DNA of 64,000 nucleotides from Streptomyces sp. APSN-46.1 (GTDB lineage Bacteria; Actinomycetota; Actinomycetes; Streptomycetales; Streptomycetaceae): positions 248,001 to 312,000 of the forward strand of contig NZ_JALGRF010000001.1 of NCBI RefSeq assembly GCF_022815725.1, read 5' to 3'. The notes below the pieces were generated by a model that saw nothing but the letters and a program-made list of their open reading frames with translations, ran no database searches and was not told the origin of the DNA. The position numbers were made by a program, and so were the translations under genes. Position 1 is the stretch's first letter. Each line of letters opens with the position of its first letter. Shown here piece after piece: positions 53,131-63,955 of the stretch.

Positions 53131-55662
53131 TCAGAGCGCGCCGAGTTCTCCGACCGAGGTGACGCGGATGACCGCCCGGCCCTCCGCGTCGGAGGCCGCG
53201 AGGTCCACCTCGGCGCTGATGCCCCAGCCATGGTCCCCGTTGGGGTCGGCGAAGGTCTGGCGGACGCGCCACAGGCCGTGCTCCGCGTCCTCCTCGATCA
53301 TCAGCAGCTTCGGTCCGCGCGCGTCCGGGCCGGTGCCCAGGTCGTCGTACTCGTCCCAGTAGCCGTCCATGGCCTCGCCCCAGGCGTCGGCGTCCCAACC
53401 CGAGTCGCCGTCCAGCTCGCCCAGCACGTTGACGTGGTCCAGGGCCGCCAGCTCCACCCGGCGGAACATCGCGTTGCGGACCAGGACGCGGAAGGCACGG
53501 GAGTTAGCGGTGACCGGCTTGACCTGATCGGCCTTCTCCTGGGCCTGCTCCGCCGTCTCCACCTCCGGGTTCGCCAGCTGCTCCCACTCGTCCAGGAGGC
53601 TGGAGTCGACCTGGCGGACGAGTTCGCCCAGCCAGGCGATGAGGTCCTGGAGGTCCTCCGACTTGAGGTCGTCGGGGATGGTGTGGTCCAGCGCCTTGAA
53701 CGCGCTCGCCAGGTAGCGCAGCACGATGCCCTCGGTGCGGGCGAGCTCGTAGAAGGAGGTGAACTCGGTGAAGGTCATCGCGCGCTCGTACATGTCGCGG
53801 ATGATCGACTTCGGGGAGACCGGGTGGTCGCGGACCCACGGGTGGCTCTTGGCGTACACGTCGTAGGCGTGGAGGAGCAGCTCCTCCAGCGGCTTGGGAT
53901 AGGTGACGTCCTGGAGCCGCTCCATCCGCTCCTCGTACTCCATCCCGTCGGCCTTCATCTGGCCGATCGCGATGCCGCGCTCCTTGTTCTGCTGGGCGGC
54001 CAGGATCTGGCGCGGGTCGTCCAGCGTGGACTCCACGACGGAGACCATGTCCAGCGCGTAGGAGGGGGATTCCGGGTCCAGCAGGTCGAAGGAGGCCAGC
54101 GCGAAGGTGGACAGCGGCTGGTTGAGCGCGAAGTCCTGCTGGAGGTCCACGGTGAGCCGGATGGTGCGGCCCTCCGCGTCCGGGGTGTCGAGCTTCTCCA
54201 CGACGCCTCCGTCCAGCAGCGAACGGTAGATCGCGATGGCCCGGCGGATGTGCCGCAGCTGGGCCTTGCGCGGCTCGTGGTTGTCCTCCAGGAGGTGGCG
54301 CATCGCCGTGAACGCGTCGCCCGGGCGGGCGATGACCGACAGCAGCATGATGTTGGTGACCTTGAAGCGCGAGGTCAGCGGCTCCGGGTCGGCCCCGATC
54401 AGCTTCTCGAAGGTGGTGTCCGACCAGGCGACGAAGCCCTCGGGAGCCTTCTTGCGGACCACCTTGCGGCGCTTCTTCGGGTCGTCGCCCGCCTTGGCGA
54501 GGGCCTTCTCGTTCTCGATGACGTGCTCGGGCGCCTGGGCGACCACGAAGCCCGCCGTGTCGAAGCCGGCCCGCCCGGCGCGGCCGGCGATCTGGTGGAA
54601 CTCGCGGGCGCGCAGCGTGCGGACCCGGTTGCCGTCGTACTTGGTGAGCGCGGTGAACAGCACGGTGCGGATCGGGACGTTGACGCCGACGCCCAGGGTG
54701 TCGGTACCGCAGATCACCTTCAGCAGTCCGGCCTGCGCCAGCTTCTCGACCAGTCGCCGGTACTTGGGCAGCATGCCCGCGTGGTGCACGCCGATACCGT
54801 GCCGGACGTACCGGGAGAGGTTCTGGCCGAACTTGGTGGTGAAGCGGAAGTTGCCGATCAGCTCGGCGATCTTGTCCTTCTCCTCGCGGGTGCACATGTT
54901 GATGCTCATCAGCGACTGCGCCCGCTCGACCGCCTGGGCCTGCGTGAAGTGCACGATGTACACCGGGGCCTGCCGGGTCTCCAGCAGCTCGGTGATGGTG
55001 TCGGTGATCGGCGTGGTGACGTACTCGTACGACAGCGGGACGGGCCGGGACGCGGAGCGGACCACCGAGGTCGGCCGGCCGGTGCGCCGGGTCAGGTCCT
55101 CCTCGAACCGCTTCATGTCGCCGAGGGTCGCCGACATCAGGATGAACTGCGCCTGCGGCAGCTCCAGCAGGGGGATCTGCCAGGCCCAGCCGCGGTCCGG
55201 CTCGGCATAGAAGTGGAACTCGTCCATCACGACCTGGCCGATGTCGGCGTACTTGCCGTCACGCAGCGCGATGGAGGCCAGCACCTCGGCCGTGCAGCAG
55301 ATCACGGGGGCGTCCGCGTTCACGGAGGCGTCGCCGGTCAGCATGCCGACGTTCTCGGTGCCGAACAGCTTGCACAGGTCGAAGAACTTCTCCGAGACCA
55401 GCGCCTTGATCGGAGCGGTGTAGAAGGTGACCTTGTCCTGGGCCAGGGCGGTGAAGTGCGCGCCCGCCGCGACCAGGCTCTTGCCGGAGCCGGTCGGGGT
55501 GGACAGGATCACGTTGGCCCCGGAGACGACCTCGATCAGCGCCTCCTCCTGCGCCGGGTACAGGGTGATGCCCCGGTCCTCCGCCCACGAGGAGAAAGCC
55601 TCGAAGAGGGCATCGGGGTCGGCGGTCGGCGGGAGCTGATCAATGAGGGTCACACCCCCCAT
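53131..55662 (-). CDS. Ski2-like DEAD/DEAH-box RNA helicase with DUF3516
   Basis: An 843-residue superfamily 2 helicase. Q-motif region ITLYPAQEEAL, Walker A TPTGSGKS, motif II DEFH, motif III SATL, and C-terminal lobe motifs GIGVHHAGMLPKYR, GTDTLGVGVNVPIRTV and QIAGRAGRAG are intact, typical of the Ski2/HelY group that unwinds RNA. The C-terminal 350 or so residues correspond to DUF3516. A role in RNA turnover or ribosome maturation is inferred. The ATG at 55662 is used; GTG 55653 lies too close to its G-run. Confidence 0.9.
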   Translation of the reverse strand: MGGVTLIDQLPPTADPDALFEAFSSWAEDRGITLYPAQEEALIEVVSGANVILSTPTGSGKSLVAAGAHFTALAQDKVTFYTAPIKALVSEKFFDLCKLFGTENVGMLTGDASVNADAPVICCTAEVLASIALRDGKYADIGQVVMDEFHFYAEPDRGWAWQIPLLELPQAQFILMSATLGDMKRFEEDLTRRTGRPTSVVRSASRPVPLSYEYVTTPITDTITELLETRQAPVYIVHFTQAQAVERAQSLMSINMCTREEKDKIAELIGNFRFTTKFGQNLSRYVRHGIGVHHAGMLPKYRRLVEKLAQAGLLKVICGTDTLGVGVNVPIRTVLFTALTKYDGNRVRTLRAREFHQIAGRAGRAGFDTAGFVVAQAPEHVIENEKALAKAGDDPKKRRKVVRKKAPEGFVAWSDTTFEKLIGADPEPLTSRFKVTNIMLLSVIARPGDAFTAMRHLLEDNHEPRKAQLRHIRRAIAIYRSLLDGGVVEKLDTPDAEGRTIRLTVDLQQDFALNQPLSTFALASFDLLDPESPSYALDMVSVVESTLDDPRQILAAQQNKERGIAIGQMKADGMEYEERMERLQDVTYPKPLEELLLHAYDVYAKSHPWVRDHPVSPKSIIRDMYERAMTFTEFTSFYELARTEGIVLRYLASAFKALDHTIPDDLKSEDLQDLIAWLGELVRQVDSSLLDEWEQLANPEVETAEQAQEKADQVKPVTANSRAFRVLVRNAMFRRVELAALDHVNVLGELDGDSGWDADAWGEAMDGYWDEYDDLGTGPDARGPKLLMIEEDAEHGLWRVRQTFADPNGDHGWGISAEVDLAASDAEGRAVIRVTSVGELGAL

Positions 55663-55797
55663 CTTGCCTGGCTTCCCCCCGGATGAGGGAACCGGCGGAT
55701 GGAACGAAGATCACCGAAGGTACGCTGTGCCGTCGAGCGGGCCCGAACGACACCGACAACAGGGCCCGGACACACAGGACTGGGGCGGGAACGAAGC

Positions 55798-56589
55798 ATG
55801 ATGGGTCCGGCGCACTCACTGTCCGGGGCAGCGGCCTGGCTGGGGGTGGGCGCGGCCACCGCGGCCGCCGGACACCCGATGCCGTGGCCGGTCCTCGTCG
55901 TCGGCGCGCTCATGTGCGCGGGCGCCGCCCTCGCCCCCGACCTCGACCACAAGTCGGCGACGATCTCGCGCGCCTTCGGCCCGCTCTCCCGAGGGCTGTG
56001 CGAGGTGGTCGACAAGATCTCCTACTCGGTCTACAAGGCCACCCGCGCCCCGCGAGACGCCCGCCGCACCGGCGGCCACCGCACCCTGACGCACACCTGG
56101 CTCTGGGCCGTCCTGATCGGCGGCGGCTCCTCCGCGCTCGCCGTCACCGCCGACCGCTGGGGCGTGCTCGCGCTGCTCTTCGTCCACCTGGTCCTGGCCG
56201 TCGAGGGCCTGCTGTGGCGGGCGGCCCGGATGTCCAGCGACGTCCTCGTGTGGCTGCTCGGAGCGACCAGCGCCTGGATACTCGCCGGCGTGCTCGACCA
56301 GCCCGGCAACGGCGCGGGCTGGCTGTTCACCGGCCCCGGCCAGGAGTACCTCTGGCTCGGCCTGCCGATCCTGCTGGGCGCCCTCGTCCACGACATCGGC
56401 GATGCGCTGACCGTTTCGGGCTGCCCGATCCTGTGGCCCCTCCCCATCGCCGGGAAGCGCTGGTACCCGATCGGCCCGCCGAAGACGATGCGCTTCCGCG
56501 CGGGCAGCTGGGTGGAGCTCAAGGTCCTCATGCCGGTGTTCATGCTGCTCGGCGGAGTCGGCGGCGCGTCCGCCCTCGGCTTCATCTAG
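55798..56589 (+). CDS. membrane-bound metal-dependent hydrolase (YdjM/DUF457 family)
   Basis: A 263-residue polytopic membrane protein of the LexA-binding/YdjM-like metal-dependent hydrolase family. Metal ligand candidates lie in APDLDHKSATISR and GGHRTLTHTWLW, with DIGDALTVSGCPILWPL further on. About five hydrophobic segments follow. Its substrate is unknown. The ATG at 55798 follows GGGGCGGGAACG, and a second ATG follows directly. It is divergent from the helicase and converges on the ABC exporter pair. Confidence 0.85.
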   Translation: MMGPAHSLSGAAAWLGVGAATAAAGHPMPWPVLVVGALMCAGAALAPDLDHKSATISRAFGPLSRGLCEVVDKISYSVYKATRAPRDARRTGGHRTLTHTWLWAVLIGGGSSALAVTADRWGVLALLFVHLVLAVEGLLWRAARMSSDVLVWLLGATSAWILAGVLDQPGNGAGWLFTGPGQEYLWLGLPILLGALVHDIGDALTVSGCPILWPLPIAGKRWYPIGPPKTMRFRAGSWVELKVLMPVFMLLGGVGGASALGFI

Positions 56590-56639
56590 ACCCTGATAGA
56601 CCCTGTCCGGGCAGAACCCAGCCGTCAGCGGCCCGCGGC

Positions 56640-56673
56640 GCGGGTCCGCACCCCGGCCGGAGTGCGGACCCGC
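56640..56673. terminator. bidirectional hairpin terminator
   Basis: GCGGGTCCGCAC (56640-56651) and GTGCGGACCCGC (56662-56673) form a perfect 12-bp stem with a 10-nt loop between the convergent YdjM-like gene and the ABC exporter gene. It lies within an even longer GC-rich, self-complementary stretch (to about 56710). Confidence 0.75.
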
Positions 56674-56722
56674 GGCCCCGGACCCGCGACCCCGGGCCCG
56701 CGCCGCGGGCCCGACGAGCGGG

Positions 56723-58504
56723 TCAGCCGTGCCAGGAGCGCCACAGCGCCGCGTACGCTCCGTCGGCCGCGACCAGGTCGTCGTGCGAGCCCAGCTCGCT
56801 GATCCGGCCGCCCTCGACCACCGCGATCACATCCGCGTCGTGCGCGGTGTGCAGCCGGTGCGCGATCGCGATGACCGTGCGGCCGTCGAGCACCCGGGCC
56901 AGCGAACGCTCCAGGTGCCGGGCCGCCCGCGGGTCCAGCAGCGACGTGGCCTCGTCCAGGACCAGCGTGTGCGGGTCCGCCAGCACCAGCCGGGCCAGTG
57001 CGATCTGCTGGGCCTGAGCCGGCGTCAGCGCGTAGCCGCCGGAGCCGACCTCGGTGTCCAGGCCGGACTCCAGGGCGCGCGCCCAGCCGTCCGCTTCCAC
57101 CGCGCCCAGCGCCGCCCACAACTCGGCGTCCACCGCGCCCGTACGGGCCAGCCGGAGGTTGTCCCGCAGCGAACCCACGAACACGTGGTGCTCCTGGTTG
57201 ACCAGCGCCACGTGCTCGCGCACCCGCTCCGCCGGCATGTGCGCCAGCCGGGCCCCGCCCAGGGTGATCTCGCCGGTCCGGGGCGCGTAGATGCCCGCCA
57301 GCAGCCGGCCCAGCGTGGACTTTCCGGCGCCCGAGGGGCCCACCAGCGCCATCCGGGTGCCCGGCGGCACGGACATCGACACCTGGTGCAGTACGTCCAC
57401 GCCCTCCCGGTAGCCGAAGCGCACCTCGTCGGCCCGGACGGACCGCCCCTGCGGGGACACGGCGGCGTCGCCCGCGTCCGGCTCGATCTCCCGGACGCCC
57501 ACCAGCCGGGCCAGCGAGACCTGGGCGATCTGCAGTTCGTCGTACCAGCGCAGGATCAGGCCGATCGGATCGACCATCATCTGTGCCAGCAGCGCGCCCG
57601 TGGTCAGCTGCCCCACCGACATCCAGCCCCGCAGCACGCAGTAGCCGCCGATCATCAGCACGGAGCCGAGGATCGTGACGTAGGTGGCGTTGATGACCGG
57701 GAAGAGGACCGTCCGCAGGAACAATGTGTACCGTTCCCACCCCACCCACTGGGAAATGCGCCGCTCCGACAGGGCGATTCGGCCCGCGCCGAGGCGGTGC
57801 GCCTCGACCGTGCGGCCCGCGTCCACCGTCTCGGTGAGCGCCGCCGCGACCGCCGCGTACCCGGCCGCCTCCGAGCGGTACGCCGAGGGCGCCCGCTTGA
57901 AGTACCAGCGGCAGCCGGTCACCAGGATCGGCAGTGCCAGCAGCGCGGCCAGTGCCAGCGGGGGCGCGGTCACCGCGAGTGCCCCGTAGAGCAGCCCGGC
58001 CCACACCACACCGATGGCCAGCTGGGGCACGGCCTCCCGCATGGCGTTGGCGAGCCGGTCGATGTCGGTCGTGATCCGCGACAGCAGGTCGCCGGTGCCC
58101 GCCCGCTCCAGCACGCCCGGCGGCAGCCCCACCGAGCGCACCAGGAAGTCCTCGCGCAGGTCGGCCAGCATCTCCTCGCCGAGCATCGCCCCGCGCAGCC
58201 GGACCAGCCGGACGAAGAACGTCTGCACGGCGAGCGCCAGCGCGAACAGCAGCGCCACGCGCCCCAGACGGAGCTCACGCGCCCCCGCGGCGAGGTCGTC
58301 CACGACCTGGCCGAGCAGGTACGGGCCGACCATGGAGGCGATCACCGCGACCGCGTTGACCGCCACCAGCACCACGAAGGCCCGCCGGTGCCGTCGCAGC
58401 AGGCCGCGCACATATCCCCGTACGGTCGCCGCCGTGCCCACGGGCAGGGTCGCGGCCGATTCGGGGGCCGCCGGATCGTACTCCGGTGGCGCCACGCCGA
58501 TCAT
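56723..58504 (-). CDS. ABC exporter subunit with intact Walker A and degenerate signature motif
   Basis: A 593-residue half-transporter: membrane domain, then ATPase with Walker [10 protein letters not shown], Walker [12 protein letters not shown] and H-loop IAHRLHT. The signature motif reads [14 protein letters not shown] where LSGGQ is expected. The partner gene upstream (58501-60327) shows the opposite pattern, so the two should form a heterodimer with one active and one degenerate ATP site, as in other bacterial heterodimeric exporters. The ATG at 58504 overlaps the partner stop (ATGA), so the two are made together. Its cargo is unknown. Confidence 0.9.
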   Translation of the reverse strand: MIGVAPPEYDPAAPESAATLPVGTAATVRGYVRGLLRRHRRAFVVLVAVNAVAVIASMVGPYLLGQVVDDLAAGARELRLGRVALLFALALAVQTFFVRLVRLRGAMLGEEMLADLREDFLVRSVGLPPGVLERAGTGDLLSRITTDIDRLANAMREAVPQLAIGVVWAGLLYGALAVTAPPLALAALLALPILVTGCRWYFKRAPSAYRSEAAGYAAVAAALTETVDAGRTVEAHRLGAGRIALSERRISQWVGWERYTLFLRTVLFPVINATYVTILGSVLMIGGYCVLRGWMSVGQLTTGALLAQMMVDPIGLILRWYDELQIAQVSLARLVGVREIEPDAGDAAVSPQGRSVRADEVRFGYREGVDVLHQVSMSVPPGTRMALVGPSGAGKSTLGRLLAGIYAPRTGEITLGGARLAHMPAERVREHVALVNQEHHVFVGSLRDNLRLARTGAVDAELWAALGAVEADGWARALESGLDTEVGSGGYALTPAQAQQIALARLVLADPHTLVLDEATSLLDPRAARHLERSLARVLDGRTVIAIAHRLHTAHDADVIAVVEGGRISELGSHDDLVAADGAYAALWRSWHG

Positions 58505-60327
58505 GCGGATTCCTCGATCTCTGTGAGTGCCTCTTCCAGCTGTGCCAGTTCAAGGCGGGCGAGCCGCTGTTCCTCGTCCGTCTCGCGGGTGACGACCGCC
58601 CGGTAGCGCGGTTCGCCGCGCAGCAGTTCACGGTGCGTGCCGAACGCCGCGACCGCGCCCTCGTGGATCAGGACGACCCGCTCCGCCCGGTCCAGCAGCA
58701 GCGGCGAGGACGCCAGTACGACCGTGGTGCGCCCCGCGCGCAGGGACGCGAGCCCGTCGGCGATCCGTGCCTCGGTGTGCGAGTCCACCGCCGAGGTCGG
58801 CTCGTCCAGGACCAGCACCTCCGGATCGGTGACCAGCGAGCGCGCCAGCGCGAGCCGTTGGCGCTGCCCGCCGGACAGCGACCGGCCGCGCTCGGTGATC
58901 CGCGCGTCCATCGGGTCGCTCACCCCGTCCGGCGCCGACTGCAGCAGCGCGTCCAGAACGTCCCCGCACTGGGCGGCCGCCAGTGCCGCCCCGGCCCCGA
59001 CCGCCCCGGACGCCGGTACGCCGAGCAGCTCGCGCAGCGTCCCGGACAGCAGCACCGGATCCTTGTCCTGTACGAGGACCAGCTCGCGCGCCGTGTCCAG
59101 CGCGAGGGCGTCCAGCGCGACCCCGCCCAGCAGTACGGAGGCCTCGCCGTCCAGGTCCATGGGGTGCCCGCCGAGGCGTTCCGCGAGCCGCCCCGCCAGG
59201 TCGGGATCCCCGCACACGACGGCGGTGAACCGGCCAGCGGGGGCCAGCAGCCCCGTCTCCGGGTCGTACAGGTCCCCGCCCGGAGCCGGTGCGTCCGCGG
59301 GCGCGGCGCTCTCGGGCTCCGCCTCGGCACCGGTACGCGTCAGGGACAGCACACGGGCCGCCCGCTTGGCGGACGGCCGCGAGAAGGAGTACGCCATGGC
59401 GATCTCCTCGAAGTGCCGCAGGGGGTAGAGCATCGTGGCCACCGCGCTGAAGGCCGCGACGAGTTCGCCGACCGCCAGCCGGCCGTCCAGCACGAGCGTG
59501 GATCCGTACCAGACCACCGTGATCAGCAGCGCGCCCGGGAGGACCACCTGGATCGCGGAGATCAGCGCCCACATCCGGGCGCTGCGCACGGCCGCCTTGC
59601 GGACATCCTGTGACGCCTCGCGGTAGCGGCCCAGGAACAGCTCCTCGCCGCCGATACCGCGCAGCACCCGCAGGCCCGCCACGGTGTCGGAGGCCAGCTC
59701 GGTGGCCCTGCCCGCCTTCTCGCGCTGGACGTCGGCACGCTGGGTGGCGCGCGGCAGCAGCGGCAGTACGGCCAGGGCGAGCACCGGGATGCCGATCGCC
59801 ACGACCACGCCGATCGCGGGCGCGTAGAGGAGCAGGCCGACACAGATGAGGACGAGGGACAAGGCGGCGGCGAGGAAGCGGGAGACCGCCTCGACGAACC
59901 AGCCGATCTTCTCCACGTCGCCGGTGGAGACCGCCACCACTTCCCCGGCCGCGACCCGCCGGGTCAGGGCGGAGCCGAGCTCGGCGGTCTTGCGGGCGAG
60001 CAGCTGCTGCACACGCGCTGCGGCCGTGATCCAGTTGGTGACGGCGGTCCGGTGGAGCATGGCGTCGCCGAGGGAGATGGCGATGCCGAGGATCACCAGC
60101 AGCGCGCCGACCAGCAGCAGCCGGGTGCCGTCGCGCTCCACGACCGCGTCGACGCCGAGGCCCACGGCGTAGGGGAGTCCGGCGATGCCGCCGAAGTGCA
60201 CCAGTCCCCAGCCCAGGCTCTTGAGCTGGCCGCCGAGTTGTCCGCGCCCCAGCCACATCAGGAAGCGCGGGCCGGAACGAGCGTCGGGTACCCCTGGGTC
60301 CGGATACGGAAGATCGCTGATCTGCAT
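58501..60327 (-). CDS. ABC exporter partner subunit with canonical LSGGQ and degenerate Walker A
   Basis: A 608-residue half-transporter. The ATPase domain has [15 protein letters not shown] and Walker [12 protein letters not shown], but the Walker A position reads [12 protein letters not shown] with no GxxGxGKS/T, so it should not bind ATP tightly itself. Its LSGGQ would complete the site formed by the intact Walker A of the neighbouring subunit. The ATG at 60327 is chosen because the membrane domain follows after about 50 residues; upstream sequence in frame is poorly conserved-looking. It is the first gene of a coupled pair. Confidence 0.88.
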   Translation of the reverse strand: MQISDLPYPDPGVPDARSGPRFLMWLGRGQLGGQLKSLGWGLVHFGGIAGLPYAVGLGVDAVVERDGTRLLLVGALLVILGIAISLGDAMLHRTAVTNWITAAARVQQLLARKTAELGSALTRRVAAGEVVAVSTGDVEKIGWFVEAVSRFLAAALSLVLICVGLLLYAPAIGVVVAIGIPVLALAVLPLLPRATQRADVQREKAGRATELASDTVAGLRVLRGIGGEELFLGRYREASQDVRKAAVRSARMWALISAIQVVLPGALLITVVWYGSTLVLDGRLAVGELVAAFSAVATMLYPLRHFEEIAMAYSFSRPSAKRAARVLSLTRTGAEAEPESAAPADAPAPGGDLYDPETGLLAPAGRFTAVVCGDPDLAGRLAERLGGHPMDLDGEASVLLGGVALDALALDTARELVLVQDKDPVLLSGTLRELLGVPASGAVGAGAALAAAQCGDVLDALLQSAPDGVSDPMDARITERGRSLSGGQRQRLALARSLVTDPEVLVLDEPTSAVDSHTEARIADGLASLRAGRTTVVLASSPLLLDRAERVVLIHEGAVAAFGTHRELLRGEPRYRAVVTRETDEEQRLARLELAQLEEALTEIEESA

Positions 60328-60439
60328 GACGCCCCATGGCTCGGTGAGTGGTTCAAGCCGTACAAGGTTCGCCTTCCGGACCGAAGCCGGGCAATCGATT
60401 TTGCGTTGGCCATGGCCTGACACAGGGAGTTCTTACCGC

Positions 60440-63388
60440 TCAGGGACGCGTCGCCCGCTCCAGTTCGAGCAGGACCGAGTAGTAGCCGCGCCCGGTGGCC
60501 AGGTCCATGCCCACCTCGCACATCCGGTTCGCCGACAGGTGCGCGTCGAAGTGCCGCGCCGTCACCTCCGCGGCCTCGCGCGCCGTCGCCGAGGCCGTCA
60601 GCTCGGGGTGCAGCATCCCCCGGTCGCCCGCGAAGGCGCAGCAGCCCACGTCGTCCGGGACCACCACCTCCTCGGCGCAGGCCTCGGCCACCGCCCGGAG
60701 CTCCGCCTCGTCACCCAAATGGCGCATGGAGCAGGTGGGGTGGAGCACCGCGGATCCGACGGTGCGCACCACCCGCAGGTGCGGCAGCAGCTCCCGCGCC
60801 GCCCACACGACCGAGTCCACGATCGTGAGCTCCGCGTGCAGCGCCCGGTTGTCGTCGGTCAGGTACGGGACCACCTCGTGGGCGAGGCCGAGGGCGCAGG
60901 AGGACGCGTCGACCACCAGCGGTAGCCGCCCGCCCGCCGTCCAGCCCCAGGCGGCCGCCACGATCGTGTTGGCCATGACCCGGGCGCCGGCTTCGTACCC
61001 CTTGGAGTGCCAGATCGTCGCGCAGCAGGTGCCGGTCACATCGCGGGGGATCCACACCGGTTTCCCGGCCCGCTCGGACACTTCGACGACCGCCTCCGGC
61101 AGGGAGGGCCCGGGATGCCCGGCCGGCCCGCCGAAGATCCGGTTCACGCAGGCCGGGTAGTACACGGCAGCGGCGCCCACCCGTCGGGTGGCGGGCGGCT
61201 TCCGGGCCGCGGCGCCGGGGATCCGCGGCAGCCACCGCGGAACCAGGTCGGGACGTACGGCTTTCCGCGCGGCCCCGGTGACCGCCTCCAGCAGCCGCTC
61301 CCCGGCCCGGTCGGGCAGCCGGTCGGTCAGCCCGTCGGCGGCGGCCACGGTCAGCCGGGCGGCGGCCTCGACCGTACGGAACCGCCGTGCGGCCAGTGCG
61401 GCGGCCCGCTCCTCGCGCGGGCCGTGCCGGCGATGACGGAAGTCCTTCATCAGCGCGCCCGTGTCGATCCCGACCGGGCAGGCGAGCTTGCAGGTGGAAT
61501 CGCCCGCGCAGGTGTCCACGGCGTCGTAGCCGTAGGCCTCCAGCAGCCGGTCCAGCACCGGGGAGCCCGGCTGCTGGCGCATCATCTCGCGCCGCAGCAG
61601 GATCCGTTGCCGCGGCGTGGTCGTCAGATCCTTGCTGGGGCAGGTCGGTTCGCAGAAGCCGCACTCGATGCACGGGTCGGCCACCGCCTCCACCCGCGGG
61701 ATCGTCTTGAGGCCGCGCAGATGCCCCTTCGGGTCCCGGTCGAGGAGGATCCGCGGGGCGAGCAGGCCGTCCGGGTCCACGACCCGCTTGGTGCGCCACA
61801 TCAGCTCGGTCGCCTTGGGACCCCACTCCAGCTCCAGGAAGGGGGCGATATTGCGGCCGGTGGAGTGCTCGGCCTTCAGGGAGCCGTCGAACCGCTCGAC
61901 CGTCAGCCGGCAGAACGCGTCCATGAACGCCGCGTACCGCTCGACGTCGGCCGGTTCGGCGGCGTCGAAGGCCAGCAGGAAGTGCAGGTTGCCGTGGGCG
62001 GCGTGACCGGCGACGGCCGCGTCGAAGCCGTGCTCCGCCTGGAGGGCGAGGAGCGCCTCACAGGCCTCGGCCAGCCGGGAGGGAGGTACCGCGAAGTCCT
62101 CGGTGATCAGGGTGGTGCCGGGGGCGCGGGCTCCGCCGACGGCGGCGACGAACGCCTTGCGGGCCTTCCAGTAGCCGGAGATGGTCTTCGGGTCGCGGGT
62201 GAAGGTGTTGGTGACCGAGGCCACCGGTGCCACGAGGTCGAGCCCGGCCAGGACCTCGCCCGCGCGGCGCTCGTACTCCGCGCGGCCCGCCTCGTCCGGC
62301 GCGCGGAACTCCACGAGCAGCGCGGTGGTGTCCCTCGGGAGCCCGGCCCAGTCGGCGGGCACGCCCTCGACGCTGACGGAGGCCCGCAGGGTGTTGCCGT
62401 CCATCACCTCGACGGCCAGGGCCCCGGCCTCGTTGAAGAGCGGTACGGCCGCGGCCGCGGCGGGCAGGGAGGGGAAGAACAGCAGCGCGCTCGTCACCTC
62501 GCGGTCCAGCGGCAGGGTGTCGAAGACGACCTCGGCGATGAAGCCGAGAGTGCCCTCCGAGCCGACCATCAGCCCGCGCAGGATCTCGACGGGCGTCTTG
62601 CCGTCCAGGTAGGCGTCGAGACGGTAACCGGTGGTGTTCTTGATCTCGTACTTGGCGCGGATCCTGGCGACCAGGTCCGGATCGGCCTCGATCTCCCGTT
62701 TGATGTCCATCAGCCCGCGGCACAGGGCCGGTTCGGCGCGCGCCAGCTCCTCGTCGGCCAGCGGGTCGGCGGTGTCCACGACCGTCCCGCTCGGCAGCAC
62801 CAGGGTGAGGGAGGAGAGCGTGCGGTACGAGTTCCTCGTGGTCCCGGCGGTCATGCCGGAGGAGTTGTTCGCGACGACCCCGCCGAGGGTGCAGGCGATG
62901 GCGCTGGCCGGGTCCGGGCCGAGGATCCGGCCGTGCCGGGCGAGCGCGGCGTTGGCCCGGAAGACGGTGGTGCCGGGCCGGATCCGGGCGCGGCGGCCGT
63001 CGTCCAGGACCTCGATCCCGGCCCAGTGGCGGCGGACGTCGACCAGGATGTCCTCACCCTGGGCCTGGCCGTTGAGCGAGGTCCCGGCGGCGCGGAAGAC
63101 GACCTCGCGCTGCCGGCCGTGGGCATACGAGAGGACCGCGGAGATGTCGTCGATGTCCTCGGCGATCACCACGACCTGCGGCACGAACCGGTACGGGGAG
63201 GCGTCGGAGGCGTAGCGGACCAGGTCGGAGACCTGCCACAGCACCTTCTCGGCGCCCAGCAGCTCGGTCAGCTCGGTGCGCAGCACCTCCGGGGTGCCGG
63301 AGGCGCGCCGCTCGGGCACCCGGTCCGGGGCAGGACCGGCGATGCCGCGCGGGCGCAGGGTCCCCGGCTTCGGTTCCAGCAGCGGCAT
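60440..63388 (-). CDS. FAD-linked and Fe-S-containing oxidoreductase (D-lactate/glycolate dehydrogenase type)
   Basis: A 982-residue fused dehydrogenase. An FAD-binding (PCMH) N-terminal domain (FRAAGTSLNGQAQGEDILVD, GVVANNSSGMTAGT) is followed by a FAD-oxidase C domain (GHAAHGNLHFLLAFD), two iron-sulfur motifs (CIECGFCEPTCPSK and CAGDSTCKLACPVGIDTG) and a C-terminal cysteine-rich CCG-type domain (GTCCATIWHSKGY, VGCCAFAGDRG). Proteins of this layout oxidise 2-hydroxyacids such as D-lactate and pass electrons to the quinone pool. The ATG is at 63388. It is 28 bp downstream of the MarR gene on the same strand. Confidence 0.9.
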   Translation of the reverse strand: MPLLEPKPGTLRPRGIAGPAPDRVPERRASGTPEVLRTELTELLGAEKVLWQVSDLVRYASDASPYRFVPQVVVIAEDIDDISAVLSYAHGRQREVVFRAAGTSLNGQAQGEDILVDVRRHWAGIEVLDDGRRARIRPGTTVFRANAALARHGRILGPDPASAIACTLGGVVANNSSGMTAGTTRNSYRTLSSLTLVLPSGTVVDTADPLADEELARAEPALCRGLMDIKREIEADPDLVARIRAKYEIKNTTGYRLDAYLDGKTPVEILRGLMVGSEGTLGFIAEVVFDTLPLDREVTSALLFFPSLPAAAAAVPLFNEAGALAVEVMDGNTLRASVSVEGVPADWAGLPRDTTALLVEFRAPDEAGRAEYERRAGEVLAGLDLVAPVASVTNTFTRDPKTISGYWKARKAFVAAVGGARAPGTTLITEDFAVPPSRLAEACEALLALQAEHGFDAAVAGHAAHGNLHFLLAFDAAEPADVERYAAFMDAFCRLTVERFDGSLKAEHSTGRNIAPFLELEWGPKATELMWRTKRVVDPDGLLAPRILLDRDPKGHLRGLKTIPRVEAVADPCIECGFCEPTCPSKDLTTTPRQRILLRREMMRQQPGSPVLDRLLEAYGYDAVDTCAGDSTCKLACPVGIDTGALMKDFRHRRHGPREERAAALAARRFRTVEAAARLTVAAADGLTDRLPDRAGERLLEAVTGAARKAVRPDLVPRWLPRIPGAAARKPPATRRVGAAAVYYPACVNRIFGGPAGHPGPSLPEAVVEVSERAGKPVWIPRDVTGTCCATIWHSKGYEAGARVMANTIVAAAWGWTAGGRLPLVVDASSCALGLAHEVVPYLTDDNRALHAELTIVDSVVWAARELLPHLRVVRTVGSAVLHPTCSMRHLGDEAELRAVAEACAEEVVVPDDVGCCAFAGDRGMLHPELTASATAREAAEVTARHFDAHLSANRMCEVGMDLATGRGYYSVLLELERATRP

Positions 63389-63416
63389 CGGTGCCCCCTC
63401 GGCCAGGCGGGTGTTC

Positions 63417-63914
63417 TCAGCAGCGGCGCTCCGCCGGGGCGTCCGCCAGAGCGTTGAGCAGGCCGCCGAGCACCTCGCGCTGTGCGGCGGTCAATGGAGC
63501 CAGGATCTCCTCTGCCGCGTCGGTTCGCGCGTTGCGCAGCCGCCGCAGCGTGGCGCGGCCGGTGTCGGTCAGCTCGATCCGGATGACGCGCCGGTTCGCC
63601 GGGTCGGGCGCGCGGCGGACGCAGTCGGCCGCCTCCAGGCCGTCCACGAGCGTGGTCACGGCGCGGGGGACGACCTCCAGGCGGGCCGCGAGATCCGCCA
63701 TTCGGGGGGAGGTCCCGCCGTCGTAGTGCGAGACCAGGCGGAGCAGCCTTGACTGGGCCGGAGTGATCCCGAGCGGCTCCAGATGGCGCTTCTGGATGCG
63801 GTGCAGCCGTCGGGTCAGCCGCAGCAGCTGCTCGGCGAGCATGCCGTTGGTGCTGTCGGCGCTGCCGGTGGTGCTGCCGGTGCCGGGGAGTTCGCTCTCG
63901 GAGGCGGTGTTCAT
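63417..63914 (-). CDS. MarR-family transcriptional regulator
   Basis: A 165-residue MarR regulator: LLRLTRRLHRIQKRHLEPLGITPAQSRLLRLVSHYDG, the wing region RMADLAARLEVVPRAVTTLVDGLEAADCVRRAPDPANRRVIRIELTDTGRATLRRLR, and a dimerising C-terminal helix. The ATG at 63914 follows GAGGACAG. It is probably autoregulated through the palindrome just upstream (63956-63989) and may also control the dehydrogenase downstream and a gene beyond the right edge. Confidence 0.9.
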   Translation of the reverse strand: MNTASESELPGTGSTTGSADSTNGMLAEQLLRLTRRLHRIQKRHLEPLGITPAQSRLLRLVSHYDGGTSPRMADLAARLEVVPRAVTTLVDGLEAADCVRRAPDPANRRVIRIELTDTGRATLRRLRNARTDAAEEILAPLTAAQREVLGGLLNALADAPAERRC

Positions 63915-63955
63915 GCTGCTGTCCTCATAATGGGAAACAGTATCAGGACAGGATT

